A program made the position numbers and the translations under genes. Of a stretch of DNA of 64,000 nucleotides, positions 49,524-59,026 are shown in pieces (the stretch's first letter is position 1; every line of letters begins with the position of its first letter). The notes beneath the pieces are model-generated. The model was not told where the DNA came from. It did not search any database and worked only from the letters and a program-made list of their open reading frames with translations. Origin of the DNA: Nocardiopsis sp. N85 (GTDB lineage: Bacteria; Actinomycetota; Actinomycetes; Streptosporangiales; Streptosporangiaceae); the NCBI RefSeq assembly GCF_028882275.1, contig NZ_JARBUT010000009.1:62001-126000 (forward strand). Direction: 5' to 3'.

Positions 49524-52238
49524 TCAGAAGGTGACTCCCCGCAAACGGCGGGGGCCGGCGTCGGGACGGACGTCGGGAGCCTCGCGCAACCACATGCGGG
49601 CGCCCAGCACGTGTGCGCCGGTGGCGTTGACCAGTACCGGGTCCAGGTCGACGTAACCGATCTCGGGGAAGGCCTCCACCAACCGGGAGATCCGGATGAG
49701 GAGCTCCTCCAGGGCCTCCACGTTGGGTTGTTCGGCCAGCGAGGTGGCCCCGGCGGGCAGCCCGAACAGCAGGGGCGCGGCCCGCACGGCGTGGATGAGG
49801 TCGGCGGCGTCCATGTCGGTGAGCGGGGCCAACCGGAAGGAACGGTCGTCGAGGAGCTCGGCGGTGACGTCGGCCAGGCCGAAGGAGACCACCGATCCGA
49901 AGGACTGGTTGTCGCCGGCCCGCACCACGGTGGGCACCCCGGGAGCGACCATGCGCTGCACGACCAGGTCGGCGTCGCCGCCGAACCGGTCCTGGAGCGA
50001 CAGGAAGGCGCTGCGCACGTCGTCGGGGGTTCGCAGGTCGGCGCGGACGAAGGTGCCGCCGGAGCGCACCCGCAGGTCGGGCGAGTCGGCCTTGACCACG
50101 GCGGGGTAGCCGAGTTCCCCGGCCGCCACGACCGCCTCCTCCACGGAGGCGACGGGGATGTCGGGGTAGACGGTGATGCCGTAGCAGGCGAGGAGTTCGC
50201 GGGTGTCCCGAGCGGAGATCGCGGTGTCCTCGTCGTAGCGTCGTTCGCCGCCGAACCAGGCGACCTCGTCACCGGATCCGTTCTTGAGCGCGCGGGTGAT
50301 GGTGGCGCGGGCCCGGGCCCCGTCGATGTCGGGGAGTTCGGGGTGCCGGCCGGGTTTGCGGTCGCGCCACTGGGTGTAGCGGGTCGCGTAGGCCAGCGCC
50401 CGCACGGCGTCCTCGGGGGCGGGGTAGGAGGGCACCGAACCGCGCAGGGTCTCGCCGCGTTCGCCGACGTGGCGCAGTTCCTCGGGGACGCCCTGGCGGG
50501 CGAGGTAGGTGGCGACGATGGGTTTGTCCGCGTCCAGGGAGCGGGCCCGCAGCACCCGGGCGACGTCGTCGGAGATGGGATGCAGGGCGGGGACGAACAC
50601 GACGACGATGGAGTGCACGTCATCGGCGGCCAGAGCCGTCTCCAGAGCACGGTCGAAGTCCTCTGCGGTGGCCTGCGGCCCCAGGTTGACGGGGTCGTGC
50701 GGCTTGAGGCCCTGACGCACGGCGGCGTCTTTGACCAGGAGTTCCAGGGAATCGGAGTTGCCGATGACGCCGACCCGGGGCCCCTTGGGCAGAGGCTGGT
50801 AGGCGAAGACCTGGGCGGCGTCGAACATCTGGGTGATGTCGTCGACCCGGACCACACCGGCCTGCTGGAACAGGGAGGTGACGGCGTAGTCGGGCAGGGC
50901 CAGGCCGCCGGCGGCGTGGCCGGTGGGGGTGGTCTGCGCGGATCCGCCGCTGCGCACGGCCACGACGGGCTTCTGCTTGGCCAGTCGGCGGGCCAGTCGG
51001 GTGAACTTGCGCGGGTTGCCGAGGGACTCCAGGTACTGGAGGACGACCTCGGTGGAGGGGTCCTCCTGCCAGTACTGCATGAGGTCGTTGCCGGAGACGT
51101 CGGCCCGGTTGCCCGCCGAGACGAACGTGGACAACCCCATGCCCCGCTCGGCGACGCGTTGGAGGATGGCCCGTCCCAGGGCTCCGGACTGGGAGAAGAA
51201 CCCGATGGGTCCGCTGCGCGGCAGGTCGGGCGAGAGCGTGGCGTTGAGGGACACCGCGGGGTCGGTGTTGGCGATGCCCAGGCAGTTGGGTCCCACGACG
51301 CGCATCCCGGCGGCGCGGGCGGTGCGCACGAGTTCGTCCTGTCGGGCACGGCCCTCGGGACCGATCTCCCCGAACCCGGAGCTGACCACGATCAGACCGT
51401 GCACGCCCTTCTCCGCGCACTGTTCGACGACATCGACGACCATGTCGGCGCGGACGGCGACCACGGCGAGGTCGACCTGGTCGGGGATGTCCAGGACGGA
51501 GGGGTAGGCCCGCACGCCCACGACGGCCCTGGCCTCGGGGTGCACCGGGTAGACGGGACCTTGGAACTCGCTGTCGAGCAGGTTGCGCAGGGCGGTCTGG
51601 CCGATGGTGTGGGCCGTGCGGCTGGCCCCGATGACGGCGACCGATCCGGGGAAGAGCAGGCGCGCGATGGAGCGCGATTCGGCGCGCTGTTCGCGGGCCC
51701 GCATGACCTCGGTGGAGTCGTCGGTGGGCTGGATGTCGAGGGTGAGCCGGATGACGCCCTCGTCGAAGGTCTGCTGGGCGGTGTACCCGGCCTCGCGGAA
51801 GACGTTGATCATCCGCCGGTTCTCGGGGAGCACGTCGGCGATGAACCGGCGGACGCCGCGCTCACGGGCGGCCGCACCGATGTGCTCCAACAGGACGGAG
51901 GCCAGGCCACGGCCCTGGTGGGCGTCCTCCACGACGAAGGCGACCTCGGCCTCCTCCGGGGCCACCTTGTCGTAGCGCACCACCGCGACGAGGGCGTCGG
52001 AGATGGTGGCGACCAGGGCGACCCGGTCTTCGTAGTCGACCGTGGTGAAGCGTTTGACGTCACGGGCGGAGAGTCGCGGATAGGGCGCGAAGAACCGGTA
52101 GTAGATGGTCTCCGGGGAGAGCCTGGCGTGGAACTCGCGCAGTAGGTCGGCGTCTTCAGGGGTGATGGGGCGCAGGTGCGCGGTGCCTCCGTCGGTGAGA
52201 ACGACGTCGGCTTCCCAGTGGTTCGGGTAGGACTGCAC
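49524..52238 (-). CDS. GNAT acetyltransferase fused to NDP-forming acyl-CoA synthetase
   Basis: A 904-aa fusion. Residues about 12-165 are a GNAT domain (LRPITPEDADLLREFHARLSPETIYYRFF, VEDAHQGRGLASVLLEHI). Then comes a CoA-binding/succinyl-CoA-synthetase-like alpha part (SVAVIGASRTAHTIGQTALRNLL, MRVVGPNCLGI, IGFFSQSGALG) and a C-terminal ATP-grasp beta part (LGYPAVVKADSPDLRVRSGGTFV, EIGYVDLDPVLVNATGAHVL). Such proteins are Pat-type lysine acetyltransferases that control acyl-CoA synthetases in actinobacteria and gammaproteobacteria; the order here is GNAT first. Many lack the catalytic phospho-His, and I did not confirm it. GTG 52238 fits the domain start; a possible leaderless promoter (TAGTCT) precedes it. 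Confidence 0.86.
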   Translation of the reverse strand: MQSYPNHWEADVVLTDGGTAHLRPITPEDADLLREFHARLSPETIYYRFFAPYPRLSARDVKRFTTVDYEDRVALVATISDALVAVVRYDKVAPEEAEVAFVVEDAHQGRGLASVLLEHIGAAARERGVRRFIADVLPENRRMINVFREAGYTAQQTFDEGVIRLTLDIQPTDDSTEVMRAREQRAESRSIARLLFPGSVAVIGASRTAHTIGQTALRNLLDSEFQGPVYPVHPEARAVVGVRAYPSVLDIPDQVDLAVVAVRADMVVDVVEQCAEKGVHGLIVVSSGFGEIGPEGRARQDELVRTARAAGMRVVGPNCLGIANTDPAVSLNATLSPDLPRSGPIGFFSQSGALGRAILQRVAERGMGLSTFVSAGNRADVSGNDLMQYWQEDPSTEVVLQYLESLGNPRKFTRLARRLAKQKPVVAVRSGGSAQTTPTGHAAGGLALPDYAVTSLFQQAGVVRVDDITQMFDAAQVFAYQPLPKGPRVGVIGNSDSLELLVKDAAVRQGLKPHDPVNLGPQATAEDFDRALETALAADDVHSIVVVFVPALHPISDDVARVLRARSLDADKPIVATYLARQGVPEELRHVGERGETLRGSVPSYPAPEDAVRALAYATRYTQWRDRKPGRHPELPDIDGARARATITRALKNGSGDEVAWFGGERRYDEDTAISARDTRELLACYGITVYPDIPVASVEEAVVAAGELGYPAVVKADSPDLRVRSGGTFVRADLRTPDDVRSAFLSLQDRFGGDADLVVQRMVAPGVPTVVRAGDNQSFGSVVSFGLADVTAELLDDRSFRLAPLTDMDAADLIHAVRAAPLLFGLPAGATSLAEQPNVEALEELLIRISRLVEAFPEIGYVDLDPVLVNATGAHVLGARMWLREAPDVRPDAGPRRLRGVTF

Positions 52239-52519
52239 GAGTGCGAGACTAGACGACAAACGGTCGAATCCGGGGAAAGTCGATGCGGTCGGCGCGAAAA
52301 CACCTCCCCGGGACACCCGGGGCCGGAGGATCGCGGGTCAGATCCGCAGGGGAGCGCCCCGGGTCCGGATACCCTTGTCACGAGGGGACTCCCGTCCCCG
52401 ACGGAAGCCCGGTCCGGCACGTGTCCGGGGTGCCGTCACTTCGTTACACGCCGCTGACGATTCACCTGTTAACGTCGTGCGGGCACGAATTCTCATAACC
52501 CTCGGTGGTGGCTGGCGAT

Positions 52520-53464
52520 ATGACACGAGTGGTCGTGATCGGTGACCTGATGACCGATGCCGTCGCGCGCGCGTTCCACCCGTTGGCCCGCGGCAGCGAT
52601 ACCCCGGCCTCGGTGGTGATGTACGGCGGTGGTTCCGGCGCCAACATCGCCTCCTGGCTGGCCGTGGAGGGCACCGACACCACGTTCGTGGGCCGCCGGG
52701 GTTCCGACATCACGGGGCGCACCCGTGAGATGGAGCTGATGGGGTACGGGCTCGACTCGCGGATGGTGATGGACCCGGAGTGCCCGACCGGGACCTGCGT
52801 GGTGATGATCACCCACCGGGGTGATCGGACGATGTTGAGCGACCCGGGTGCCAACGCCCGGTTGCAACCGGAGGACCTGCCCCGCGACGTGTTCGGCCCG
52901 GACGGGCACCTGCACGTGTCCGGGTACACGCTCATCAACGCGGACTCGCGGCGGGCGGCCCGGGTGGCACTGCGGATGGCCCGGGAGAGCGGGATGTCCA
53001 TCTCGGTCGACGGCGGTTCGCACGCCCCCCTGGAACGGGCGGGCGCGGAGAACTTCCTGGACTGGACCCAGGGCTCTCGGCTGCTGTTCGCGAACATGGC
53101 CCAGGCCAAGGTGCTGACGGGCCGAGAGGACGCGGACGCGGCGGCCAAGGTGCTCACCGCCTGGTACCCGAACGTCGTGCTCAAACTGGGCGAGGAGGGC
53201 GGCCTGTGGGCCTCCAAGACCCGTGAGGACGTGGTGACCGCCCCGGCCGCCCCGGTGGACCCGTCTCCGGGCTCGGTGGGCGCCGGTGACGCGTTCATCG
53301 CGGGTTTCCTGCCCGCCTGGTTGGCGGGCCGTCACCCCAAGGAGGCGCTGGCGCGGGCCCACCGCCTGGCGGCGCGCGCCCTGCACCAGCCGGGCGCCCG
53401 CCCGGATCTGGGCGATGGCCAGCCGGTACGGCGCGGCGCCCCGCGCGGCCAGCGCATCCGCTGA
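52520..53464 (+). CDS. PfkB-family carbohydrate kinase
   Basis: A 314-aa ribokinase-fold sugar kinase: VVVIGDLMTDAVAR N-terminus, MYGGGSGANIASWLA substrate motif, FVGRRGSDITGR, and the C-terminal signature DPSPGSVGAGDAFIAGFLPAWL with the catalytic Asp in GAGDAF. It phosphorylates a sugar or nucleoside with ATP. The ATG at 52520 (MTRVVV) is preferred over 52505. It diverges from the GNAT-synthetase gene; promoter hexamers were not resolved. The sugar is unknown. Confidence 0.9.
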   Translation: MTRVVVIGDLMTDAVARAFHPLARGSDTPASVVMYGGGSGANIASWLAVEGTDTTFVGRRGSDITGRTREMELMGYGLDSRMVMDPECPTGTCVVMITHRGDRTMLSDPGANARLQPEDLPRDVFGPDGHLHVSGYTLINADSRRAARVALRMARESGMSISVDGGSHAPLERAGAENFLDWTQGSRLLFANMAQAKVLTGREDADAAAKVLTAWYPNVVLKLGEEGGLWASKTREDVVTAPAAPVDPSPGSVGAGDAFIAGFLPAWLAGRHPKEALARAHRLAARALHQPGARPDLGDGQPVRRGAPRGQRIR

Positions 53465-53481
53465 CCCCGATGTCCCCCTGC

Positions 53482-53510
53482 CGGGGCCCGACCACGCCGG
53501 TCGGGCCCCG
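53482..53510. terminator. Bidirectional intrinsic terminator
   Basis: CGGGGCCCGACC (53482-53493) and GGTCGGGCCCCG (53499-53510), perfect 12-bp stem, 5-base loop, followed by TTCTCGT. It lies between the convergent pfkB and recQ genes. Confidence 0.85.
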
Positions 53511-53555
53511 TTCTCGTGCGCCCGGACCTCGGGAGGGCGCGGTCCGGCCGGCCGG

Positions 53556-55724
53556 TCAGCCGCCGGTGGTGGCGAGGGTGAGGGGCAGTACGGCGGGGGC
53601 TCCCAGATCGCGCAGGAGGGCGGCGCCGACGGTGAGGCTCCATCCGGTGTCGGTGTGGTCGTCGATGAGCAGGACGGGGCCCGGGGTGGCCGCCTGGAGG
53701 TCCGCCATGGCCTCGGCCAGGCCGCCCCCGGGGACGAGGGCCTCGTGCACCTGCGCCAGACGCATGGCGCTGTTGTGCCGGCGCGCTCCCGGGCCCTCGG
53801 GGGTGCGGTAGGCGAGGGATCCGACGGGGGCGAGTCGGCCCAGGGCGCACAGGCGGCGGGCCAGGTCGGCGATCATCCGTGGTCGGGTGCGCGAGGGCAT
53901 GATGACCGCGCCGACGGGCCGCCGCTCCCAGTCCCAGGCGGCCAGGACGCGGACCAGGCCTTGCAGGACCCGGTCGCTCACGGGTTCCTCCGGGGCCTCC
54001 TCGGCGAGGAGCGCGCGCAGTTCACCGCCCCAGCCGATGTCGGTGAACCGGCCCAGGGCGCGACCGGGCGACGCCTGACGGTCGGGCTTGATGCGCCCGG
54101 TGAGGGGGACTCCGAGGGTGTCCATGCCGGTGGGCCATTGGCGGCGGGGTTCGATGGGCACGCCGGGGCGGTCCAGGTGGGCGGCGGCCGCGTCGCGGCG
54201 GCCCGGGTCGACGTCGACGGACCAGGTACGGCCGGTGCACACGTCACAGCGCCCACAGGCGGTCGCTTCGGGGTCGTCGAGCTGGTGGCGCAGGAACTCC
54301 ATCCGGCAGGTGCCGTCCAGGGCGATGTAGTCGAGCATCGCGCGCTGTTCGCTCTCGCGGGCCTTGGTGACCGCCTCGTAGCGTTCCGCGTCGTAGCTCC
54401 AGGGGTTCCCGCTGGCCTCCCAACCGCCGCGCACCCGGCGCACCGCCCCGTCGACGTCGAGGACCTTGAGCATCTGTTCGAGGCGGCTGCGGCGCAGGTC
54501 CACCCGGGTCTCCAGGCGGGCGACGGACAGGGGTCCGCCCTCGGCCAGCGCCGCCAGGGTGCGGCGCACCGTCTCCTCCGGCGGGAAGGACAGGCTCGCG
54601 AAGTACTCCCAGATGCGGGTGTCCTCGCGCCCGGGGAGCAGGACGACCTCGGCGCGCTCGACACCGCGCCCGGCCCGGCCGACCTGCTGGTAGTAGGAGA
54701 TGGGCGAGGAGGGGGCGCCCAGGTGGACGACGAACCCGAGGTCGGGTTTGTCGAACCCCATGCCCAGGGCGCTGGTGGCGATCAGGGCCTTGACCCGGTC
54801 GGCGAGCAGGTCGTCCTCGGCCTCGCGGCGCTCGTCGGGATCGGTCTGCCCGGTGTAGGCCCGCACCGCCATGCCCTGTTCGGACAGGAAGCGGGCGGTC
54901 TCCTCGGCGGCGGCGACGGTGAGGGTGTAGACGATCCCGGAGCCGGGGATCCGGGGCAGCTGCTCGGCGAGCCAGGCCAGGCGGGCGGTGGGTTCGGGCA
55001 GGTCCACCACCGACAGGTGCAGGCTCTCCCGGTCCAGCGGGCCGCGCAGGACGAGGGTCTCGTCCCGGTCGGCGCCGGCCCGGAGCTGTTCGGCGACGTC
55101 GTGGGTGACGCGCTCGTTGGCGGTGGCGGTGGTGGCCAGGACGGGGACGCCGTCGGGCAGGTCCAGGAGCAGGGAGCGGATGCGCCGGTAGTCGGGGCGG
55201 AAGTCGTGGCCCCAGTCGGAGACGCAGTGGGCCTCGTCGATGACGACCAGGCCGGCGCCGGCGGCGAGTTCGGGCAGTACCCGGTCCCGGAACTCGGGGT
55301 TGTTGAGGCGTTCCGGACTGACCAACAGCACGTCGACGCGGCCGGCCTCGACGTCGGCGTAGACGGTCTGCCAGTCGGTGGTGTTGGCGCTGTTGACCGT
55401 GCGGGCGTGGATGCCGGCGCGGTCGGCGGCGGCGATCTGGTTGCGCATGAGGGCCAGCAGCGGGGAGACGATGACGGTGGGGCCGGCCCCCTGCGCCCGC
55501 AGGAGGGCGGTGGCCACGAAGTAGACGGCCGACTTTCCCCATCCGGTGCGCTGGACGACCAGGGCGCGGCGCCGGTCGGAGACCAGGGCGTGGATCGCGG
55601 TCCACTGGTCCTCGCGCAGCCGGGCGGCGTCCCCGGCCAGGGCGCGCAGGTGCGCTTCGGCGCGCTCGCGCAGATCCCCGCCGACGGGGGCGGGGGTGAC
55701 GGTGGGGTCAGGGGTGGTGGCCAT
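53556..55724 (-). CDS. recQ: RecQ-family DNA helicase with C-terminal phosphoribosyltransferase-like domain
   Basis: A 722-aa protein. Residues about 30-340 are the SF2 RecQ core: Walker A RTGWGKSA (Lys64), DEAH box IDEAHCVSDWGHDFRPDY (163-166), QVGRAGRG motif VI. A zinc-binding module follows (GTCRMEFLRHQL, then CGRCDVC). The last about 170 residues are not WH/HRDC; they include MRLAQVHEALVPGG and end with VLLIDDHTDTGWSL (residues 684-697), the PRPP-binding signature of type I phosphoribosyltransferases, as in ComF. RecQ unwinds forked and recombining DNA. What the PRTase-like part binds is unknown. AAGGAGAC precedes the ATG at 55724. Confidence 0.9.
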   Translation of the reverse strand: MATTPDPTVTPAPVGGDLRERAEAHLRALAGDAARLREDQWTAIHALVSDRRRALVVQRTGWGKSAVYFVATALLRAQGAGPTVIVSPLLALMRNQIAAADRAGIHARTVNSANTTDWQTVYADVEAGRVDVLLVSPERLNNPEFRDRVLPELAAGAGLVVIDEAHCVSDWGHDFRPDYRRIRSLLLDLPDGVPVLATTATANERVTHDVAEQLRAGADRDETLVLRGPLDRESLHLSVVDLPEPTARLAWLAEQLPRIPGSGIVYTLTVAAAEETARFLSEQGMAVRAYTGQTDPDERREAEDDLLADRVKALIATSALGMGFDKPDLGFVVHLGAPSSPISYYQQVGRAGRGVERAEVVLLPGREDTRIWEYFASLSFPPEETVRRTLAALAEGGPLSVARLETRVDLRRSRLEQMLKVLDVDGAVRRVRGGWEASGNPWSYDAERYEAVTKARESEQRAMLDYIALDGTCRMEFLRHQLDDPEATACGRCDVCTGRTWSVDVDPGRRDAAAAHLDRPGVPIEPRRQWPTGMDTLGVPLTGRIKPDRQASPGRALGRFTDIGWGGELRALLAEEAPEEPVSDRVLQGLVRVLAAWDWERRPVGAVIMPSRTRPRMIADLARRLCALGRLAPVGSLAYRTPEGPGARRHNSAMRLAQVHEALVPGGGLAEAMADLQAATPGPVLLIDDHTDTGWSLTVGAALLRDLGAPAVLPLTLATTGG

Positions 55725-55900
55725 GTCTCCTTGGTACCAGAGCCGACCGACGTCCGGGCCGTCGTCCACAGGTCGACCCTCGCGCGCGGGCATGGGGTAC
55801 CCGGTGGACCCGAGAGTCGACAACGGTAACAAAAAAGAAACTTTCCAGCTTTCCTCCGTTGCGCCCCCCACGCCGGGTCCGGAGACTCTTGGCACGGTTC

Positions 55901-55930
55901 CGCACGAATGGGAGCGCTCCCATTCGTGCG
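55901..55930. promoter_or_regulatory. CelR/CebR-type operator inside a 30-bp perfect palindrome
   Basis: The core TGGGAGCGCTCCCA equals the known CelR/CebR operator of Thermobifida and Streptomyces (LacI family, released by cello-oligosaccharides). Here the symmetry extends 8 further bases on each side (arms beginning CGCACGAA). It lies 35 bases before the GH81 start. Confidence 0.88.
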
Positions 55931-55964
55931 GGCCGCCCCGCTGCAATGAAGAGAGGCGCACCGA

Positions 55965-58829
55965 ATGGACCAGCAACTCCCAGGACGACCACCCTCCCCC
56001 GAACCCGCACGCTCCCCCGCGATCGGTCGCGGCGCCCTCGCGGTGCTCGCGGCGCTGACCGTCGGCGGCGCGGCCGTCATCACCGTCGGCGCGGGCGCCG
56101 ACGCCGAACCGGCGGCGGCCGCCACGGCCCTCGTCCCGGTCGGCTCGGGAAGTTACGATGACGCGCTCCCCCCGGGCGCCACCGGCCCCGCCGACCTGAA
56201 CGGCACCCCGGTCTCGCCCAAGGTCACCGACGACTTCGAGGGCCCGGCCCCCACCAACGAGTGGTGGTCCTCGCTCATCTTCCAGCGTTACCCCGACAAC
56301 CCCTACGGCGAGAACCTGTACGCCCACCCGGCCACCTACCGCCCCCACTCCGAGGGTCTGGAGATGGGCCACCCGAGCGAGCCGCGGATCGTCGCCGACG
56401 GCCTCAAGTACGAGTTCCCGCACACCGCGGACCTCTCCCTGGGCGCCGTGGGCCTCGACTCCCCCGACACCCGGGTCGCCGACAGCGGCGACTGGACCGT
56501 GACCGCCCGGTGGGAGGGCGGCGCCGTCCTCGACGTCACCATCGGCCAGGGGCTGCCCTTCGCGCACGCCCGCACCGACGGCGGCGACGCGGAGGTGTCC
56601 TTCACGGCCTCGCCGCAGGTCTGGCACGAGGACGGTGCCACGGTCGGCGTCACCGTCAACGGCAACCACTACGCCCTGTTCGCCCCCACCGGGGACGCGT
56701 GGTCGCGGTCGGGGAACACCTTCACCGCGCCCACCGGCGGCGGAGGCCACTACTCGGTGGCACTGCTGCCCTCTCCCGAGTCGCTGGCGGACTTCGCCCC
56801 CTACGCCCACTCCGCCGTCACCGGCTCGGTGGTCGAGTACGACTACGACGAGACCGGCGCCACCCTCACCAGCACCTACCGGGTGGAGACCGAGGCGCTG
56901 GAGGGCGACACCGAGGGCACCGTCCTGGCGATGTACCCCCACCACTGGGACAACAGCGACGACGAGGTCCCCGACCTGGCCTACCCCTCCCCGCGCGGGG
57001 AGATGCGGGTGGCCCTGGGCACCTCCTTCACCACGGAGCTGACCGCCCACGGCATCCTGCCGAGCCTGCCCACCGTCGACTCCGCCGACCACGACCGGCT
57101 GCGCCTGCTGCTGGACGAGGTGCTGGCGGAGGAGGAGCACTTCCCCTCGCCCGGCGACACCTACTGGGACGGCAAGGCGATGGGGCGGCTGGCCCAGCTG
57201 GTGCCCATCGCCGACTCCATCGGCCACACCGAGGCCCGTGACGAACTCCTGGGCCTGCTCAAGGGCCGGGTCCAGGAGTGGCTGACGGCCGGCGGCGACC
57301 GCGGCCTGCACTACGAGGCGGGCTGGGGCACCCTGCTCGGCTACCCCGACAGCTTCGGCGCCACCACCGAGCTCAACGACCACGACTTCCACTACGGCTA
57401 CCTCGTCACGGCCGCCGCCACCATCGCCCGCTACGACCGCGACTGGGCGGACGAGGACGCCTGGGGCGGCATGGTGCGGATGGTCATCGACGACGTGGCG
57501 GCCACCGAGGACGGCGCGTTCCCGCGGCTGCGCTCCTTCTCCCCCTACGCCGGGCACGGCTGGGCCTCCGGCCACGCCGGGTTCGCCGCGGGCAACAACC
57601 AGGAGTCCTCCTCCGAGGGCATGCACTTCGCCTCGGCCACCGCCCTGTTCGGCGCCCTGACCGGCGACGAGGAACTCCGCGACCTGGGCGTGTTCCTGCA
57701 CACCACCCAGGCCTCCACCGTCACCCGCTACTGGCAGGACCACGGAGGGGAGACCTTCCCCGACGGGTTCGACCACGACGTGGTCGGCATGGTCTGGGGC
57801 GACGGCGGCGACTACCGCATCTGGTGGGACGGCGGCGACGAGGAGCACTACGGCATCAACTACCTGCCCATCACCGCCGGCTCCCTCTACCTCGGACACG
57901 ACCCGGAGCACGCCGGGGCGATGTACACCTCGCTCGTGGACCGGCTGGGCCGCGAGCCCGAGATCTGGCGGGACATCCACTGGGCGCACCGGGCGCTGTC
58001 GGACGGCGACGACGCCCTGGGGATGTTCGAGGCGCAGTGGCGGACCTACGAGCCCGAGGCGGGCGGCTCCAAGCCGCACACCTACCAGTGGGTCTCCACG
58101 CTGGCCGAGGTCGGCACCGTGGACGCCTCCGTCACCGCCGACACCGCCCACTACGCGGTGTTCTCCGACGGCGACGGGCGGGCGTACACCGCCTTCAACC
58201 CCGGCGCCTCCCCGATCACCGTCACGTTCTCCGACGGCACCGAACTGGAGGTGGCTCCGGGCACCCTGGCCTCCACCGTGGGCGAGGGCGGCGGGGGCGA
58301 CCCCGGTGACCCCGACCCGTCCCCGTCCCCCGACCCCGGGGAGGGCGACCTGGGGGACGGCGTGCTGCACGCGGGCTCCGGCGGCCTGTCCGCCACACCG
58401 CCCGGGACCGAGGGACTCATCACGGTGCCCGACGCGGGCGGCGTCAACCGCGACGGCACCCCGCCCTCGGACGCCGTCGTGCTCGAACTGGAGGGGGTGA
58501 GCGGCACCTTCACCGGTGGCACCACCGCCTTCTCCCTGCCGGTGGACTCCGGCGGCTCGGTCGCCAACGCCGTGCAGGTCCGCGTCGAGTACGACTTCGA
58601 CGGTGACGGCACCGCCGACCGGGTGGAGACCCACCGCTACTTCGCCACCGACGACGTTCCCGGATGGGAGACCTACACGCAGGCCCCGGGCCCGGTCACC
58701 GGGGACTTCGCCGATCTCGACGGCGGGACCGTGCGCCTGCGGATCTGGAGCGCCCTGGGTTCGGCCGACTCCGTCGTCCGGACCGGACCGGAGGGAGGCG
58801 CGACCCTGACCGTCCCCTTCACCGGCTGA
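55965..58829 (+). CDS. Secreted GH81 endo-beta-1,3-glucanase with C-terminal accessory domain
   Basis: A 954-aa secreted enzyme. A long basic N-region and hydrophobic core (ALAVLAALTVGGAAVITVGAGA) precede an Ala-rich cleavage area. The GH81 domain spans about 60-730, with TNEWWSSLIFQRYPDNPYGENLYAHPATY at the start. The catalytic regions are LNDHDFHYGY (Asp472/Asp474) and NNQESSSEGMHFASATALFG (Glu547/Glu551), matching the acid and base motifs of family 81. It hydrolyses beta-1,3-glucans such as laminarin and fungal cell walls. A Pro/Asp linker (about 775-795) leads to a beta-rich C-terminal domain of about 155 residues, perhaps carbohydrate-binding. AGAGAGG precedes the ATG; the CelR box implies cellobiose-type induction. 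Confidence 0.93.
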   Translation: MDQQLPGRPPSPEPARSPAIGRGALAVLAALTVGGAAVITVGAGADAEPAAAATALVPVGSGSYDDALPPGATGPADLNGTPVSPKVTDDFEGPAPTNEWWSSLIFQRYPDNPYGENLYAHPATYRPHSEGLEMGHPSEPRIVADGLKYEFPHTADLSLGAVGLDSPDTRVADSGDWTVTARWEGGAVLDVTIGQGLPFAHARTDGGDAEVSFTASPQVWHEDGATVGVTVNGNHYALFAPTGDAWSRSGNTFTAPTGGGGHYSVALLPSPESLADFAPYAHSAVTGSVVEYDYDETGATLTSTYRVETEALEGDTEGTVLAMYPHHWDNSDDEVPDLAYPSPRGEMRVALGTSFTTELTAHGILPSLPTVDSADHDRLRLLLDEVLAEEEHFPSPGDTYWDGKAMGRLAQLVPIADSIGHTEARDELLGLLKGRVQEWLTAGGDRGLHYEAGWGTLLGYPDSFGATTELNDHDFHYGYLVTAAATIARYDRDWADEDAWGGMVRMVIDDVAATEDGAFPRLRSFSPYAGHGWASGHAGFAAGNNQESSSEGMHFASATALFGALTGDEELRDLGVFLHTTQASTVTRYWQDHGGETFPDGFDHDVVGMVWGDGGDYRIWWDGGDEEHYGINYLPITAGSLYLGHDPEHAGAMYTSLVDRLGREPEIWRDIHWAHRALSDGDDALGMFEAQWRTYEPEAGGSKPHTYQWVSTLAEVGTVDASVTADTAHYAVFSDGDGRAYTAFNPGASPITVTFSDGTELEVAPGTLASTVGEGGGGDPGDPDPSPSPDPGEGDLGDGVLHAGSGGLSATPPGTEGLITVPDAGGVNRDGTPPSDAVVLELEGVSGTFTGGTTAFSLPVDSGGSVANAVQVRVEYDFDGDGTADRVETHRYFATDDVPGWETYTQAPGPVTGDFADLDGGTVRLRIWSALGSADSVVRTGPEGGATLTVPFTG

Positions 58830-58860
58830 CCCCCGTCCGTCCCCACCGGCCGACCGGCCA

Positions 58861-58893
58861 CGGATCCGCCCCGGCCCCGCCGGGGCGGATCCG
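58861..58893 (+). terminator. Terminator of the GH81 gene
   Basis: CGGATCCGCCCCGG (58861-58874) and CCGGGGCGGATCCG (58880-58893), perfect 14-bp stem with 5-base loop, 31 bases past the stop. Confidence 0.85.
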
Positions 58894-59026
58894 CCTGTTC
58901 GGGGCCGACATCCGAGGTCGAAAAGCGGTCTTCCGTGGGACGAAAACCACCAGTCGCGCGACTCACACACGCCCGACCACGCGCCCGCGTACGTTTCAGT
59001 CTCTGGCTAGGGCCAGAATTACGGAC

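Noticed and set aside
53556..58970. A 1804-codon minus-strand frame covering both the GH81 gene antisense and recQ
   Set aside because: Only the part below 55724 is RecQ with a good ribosome site; the rest is the shadow of the plus-strand GH81 gene.
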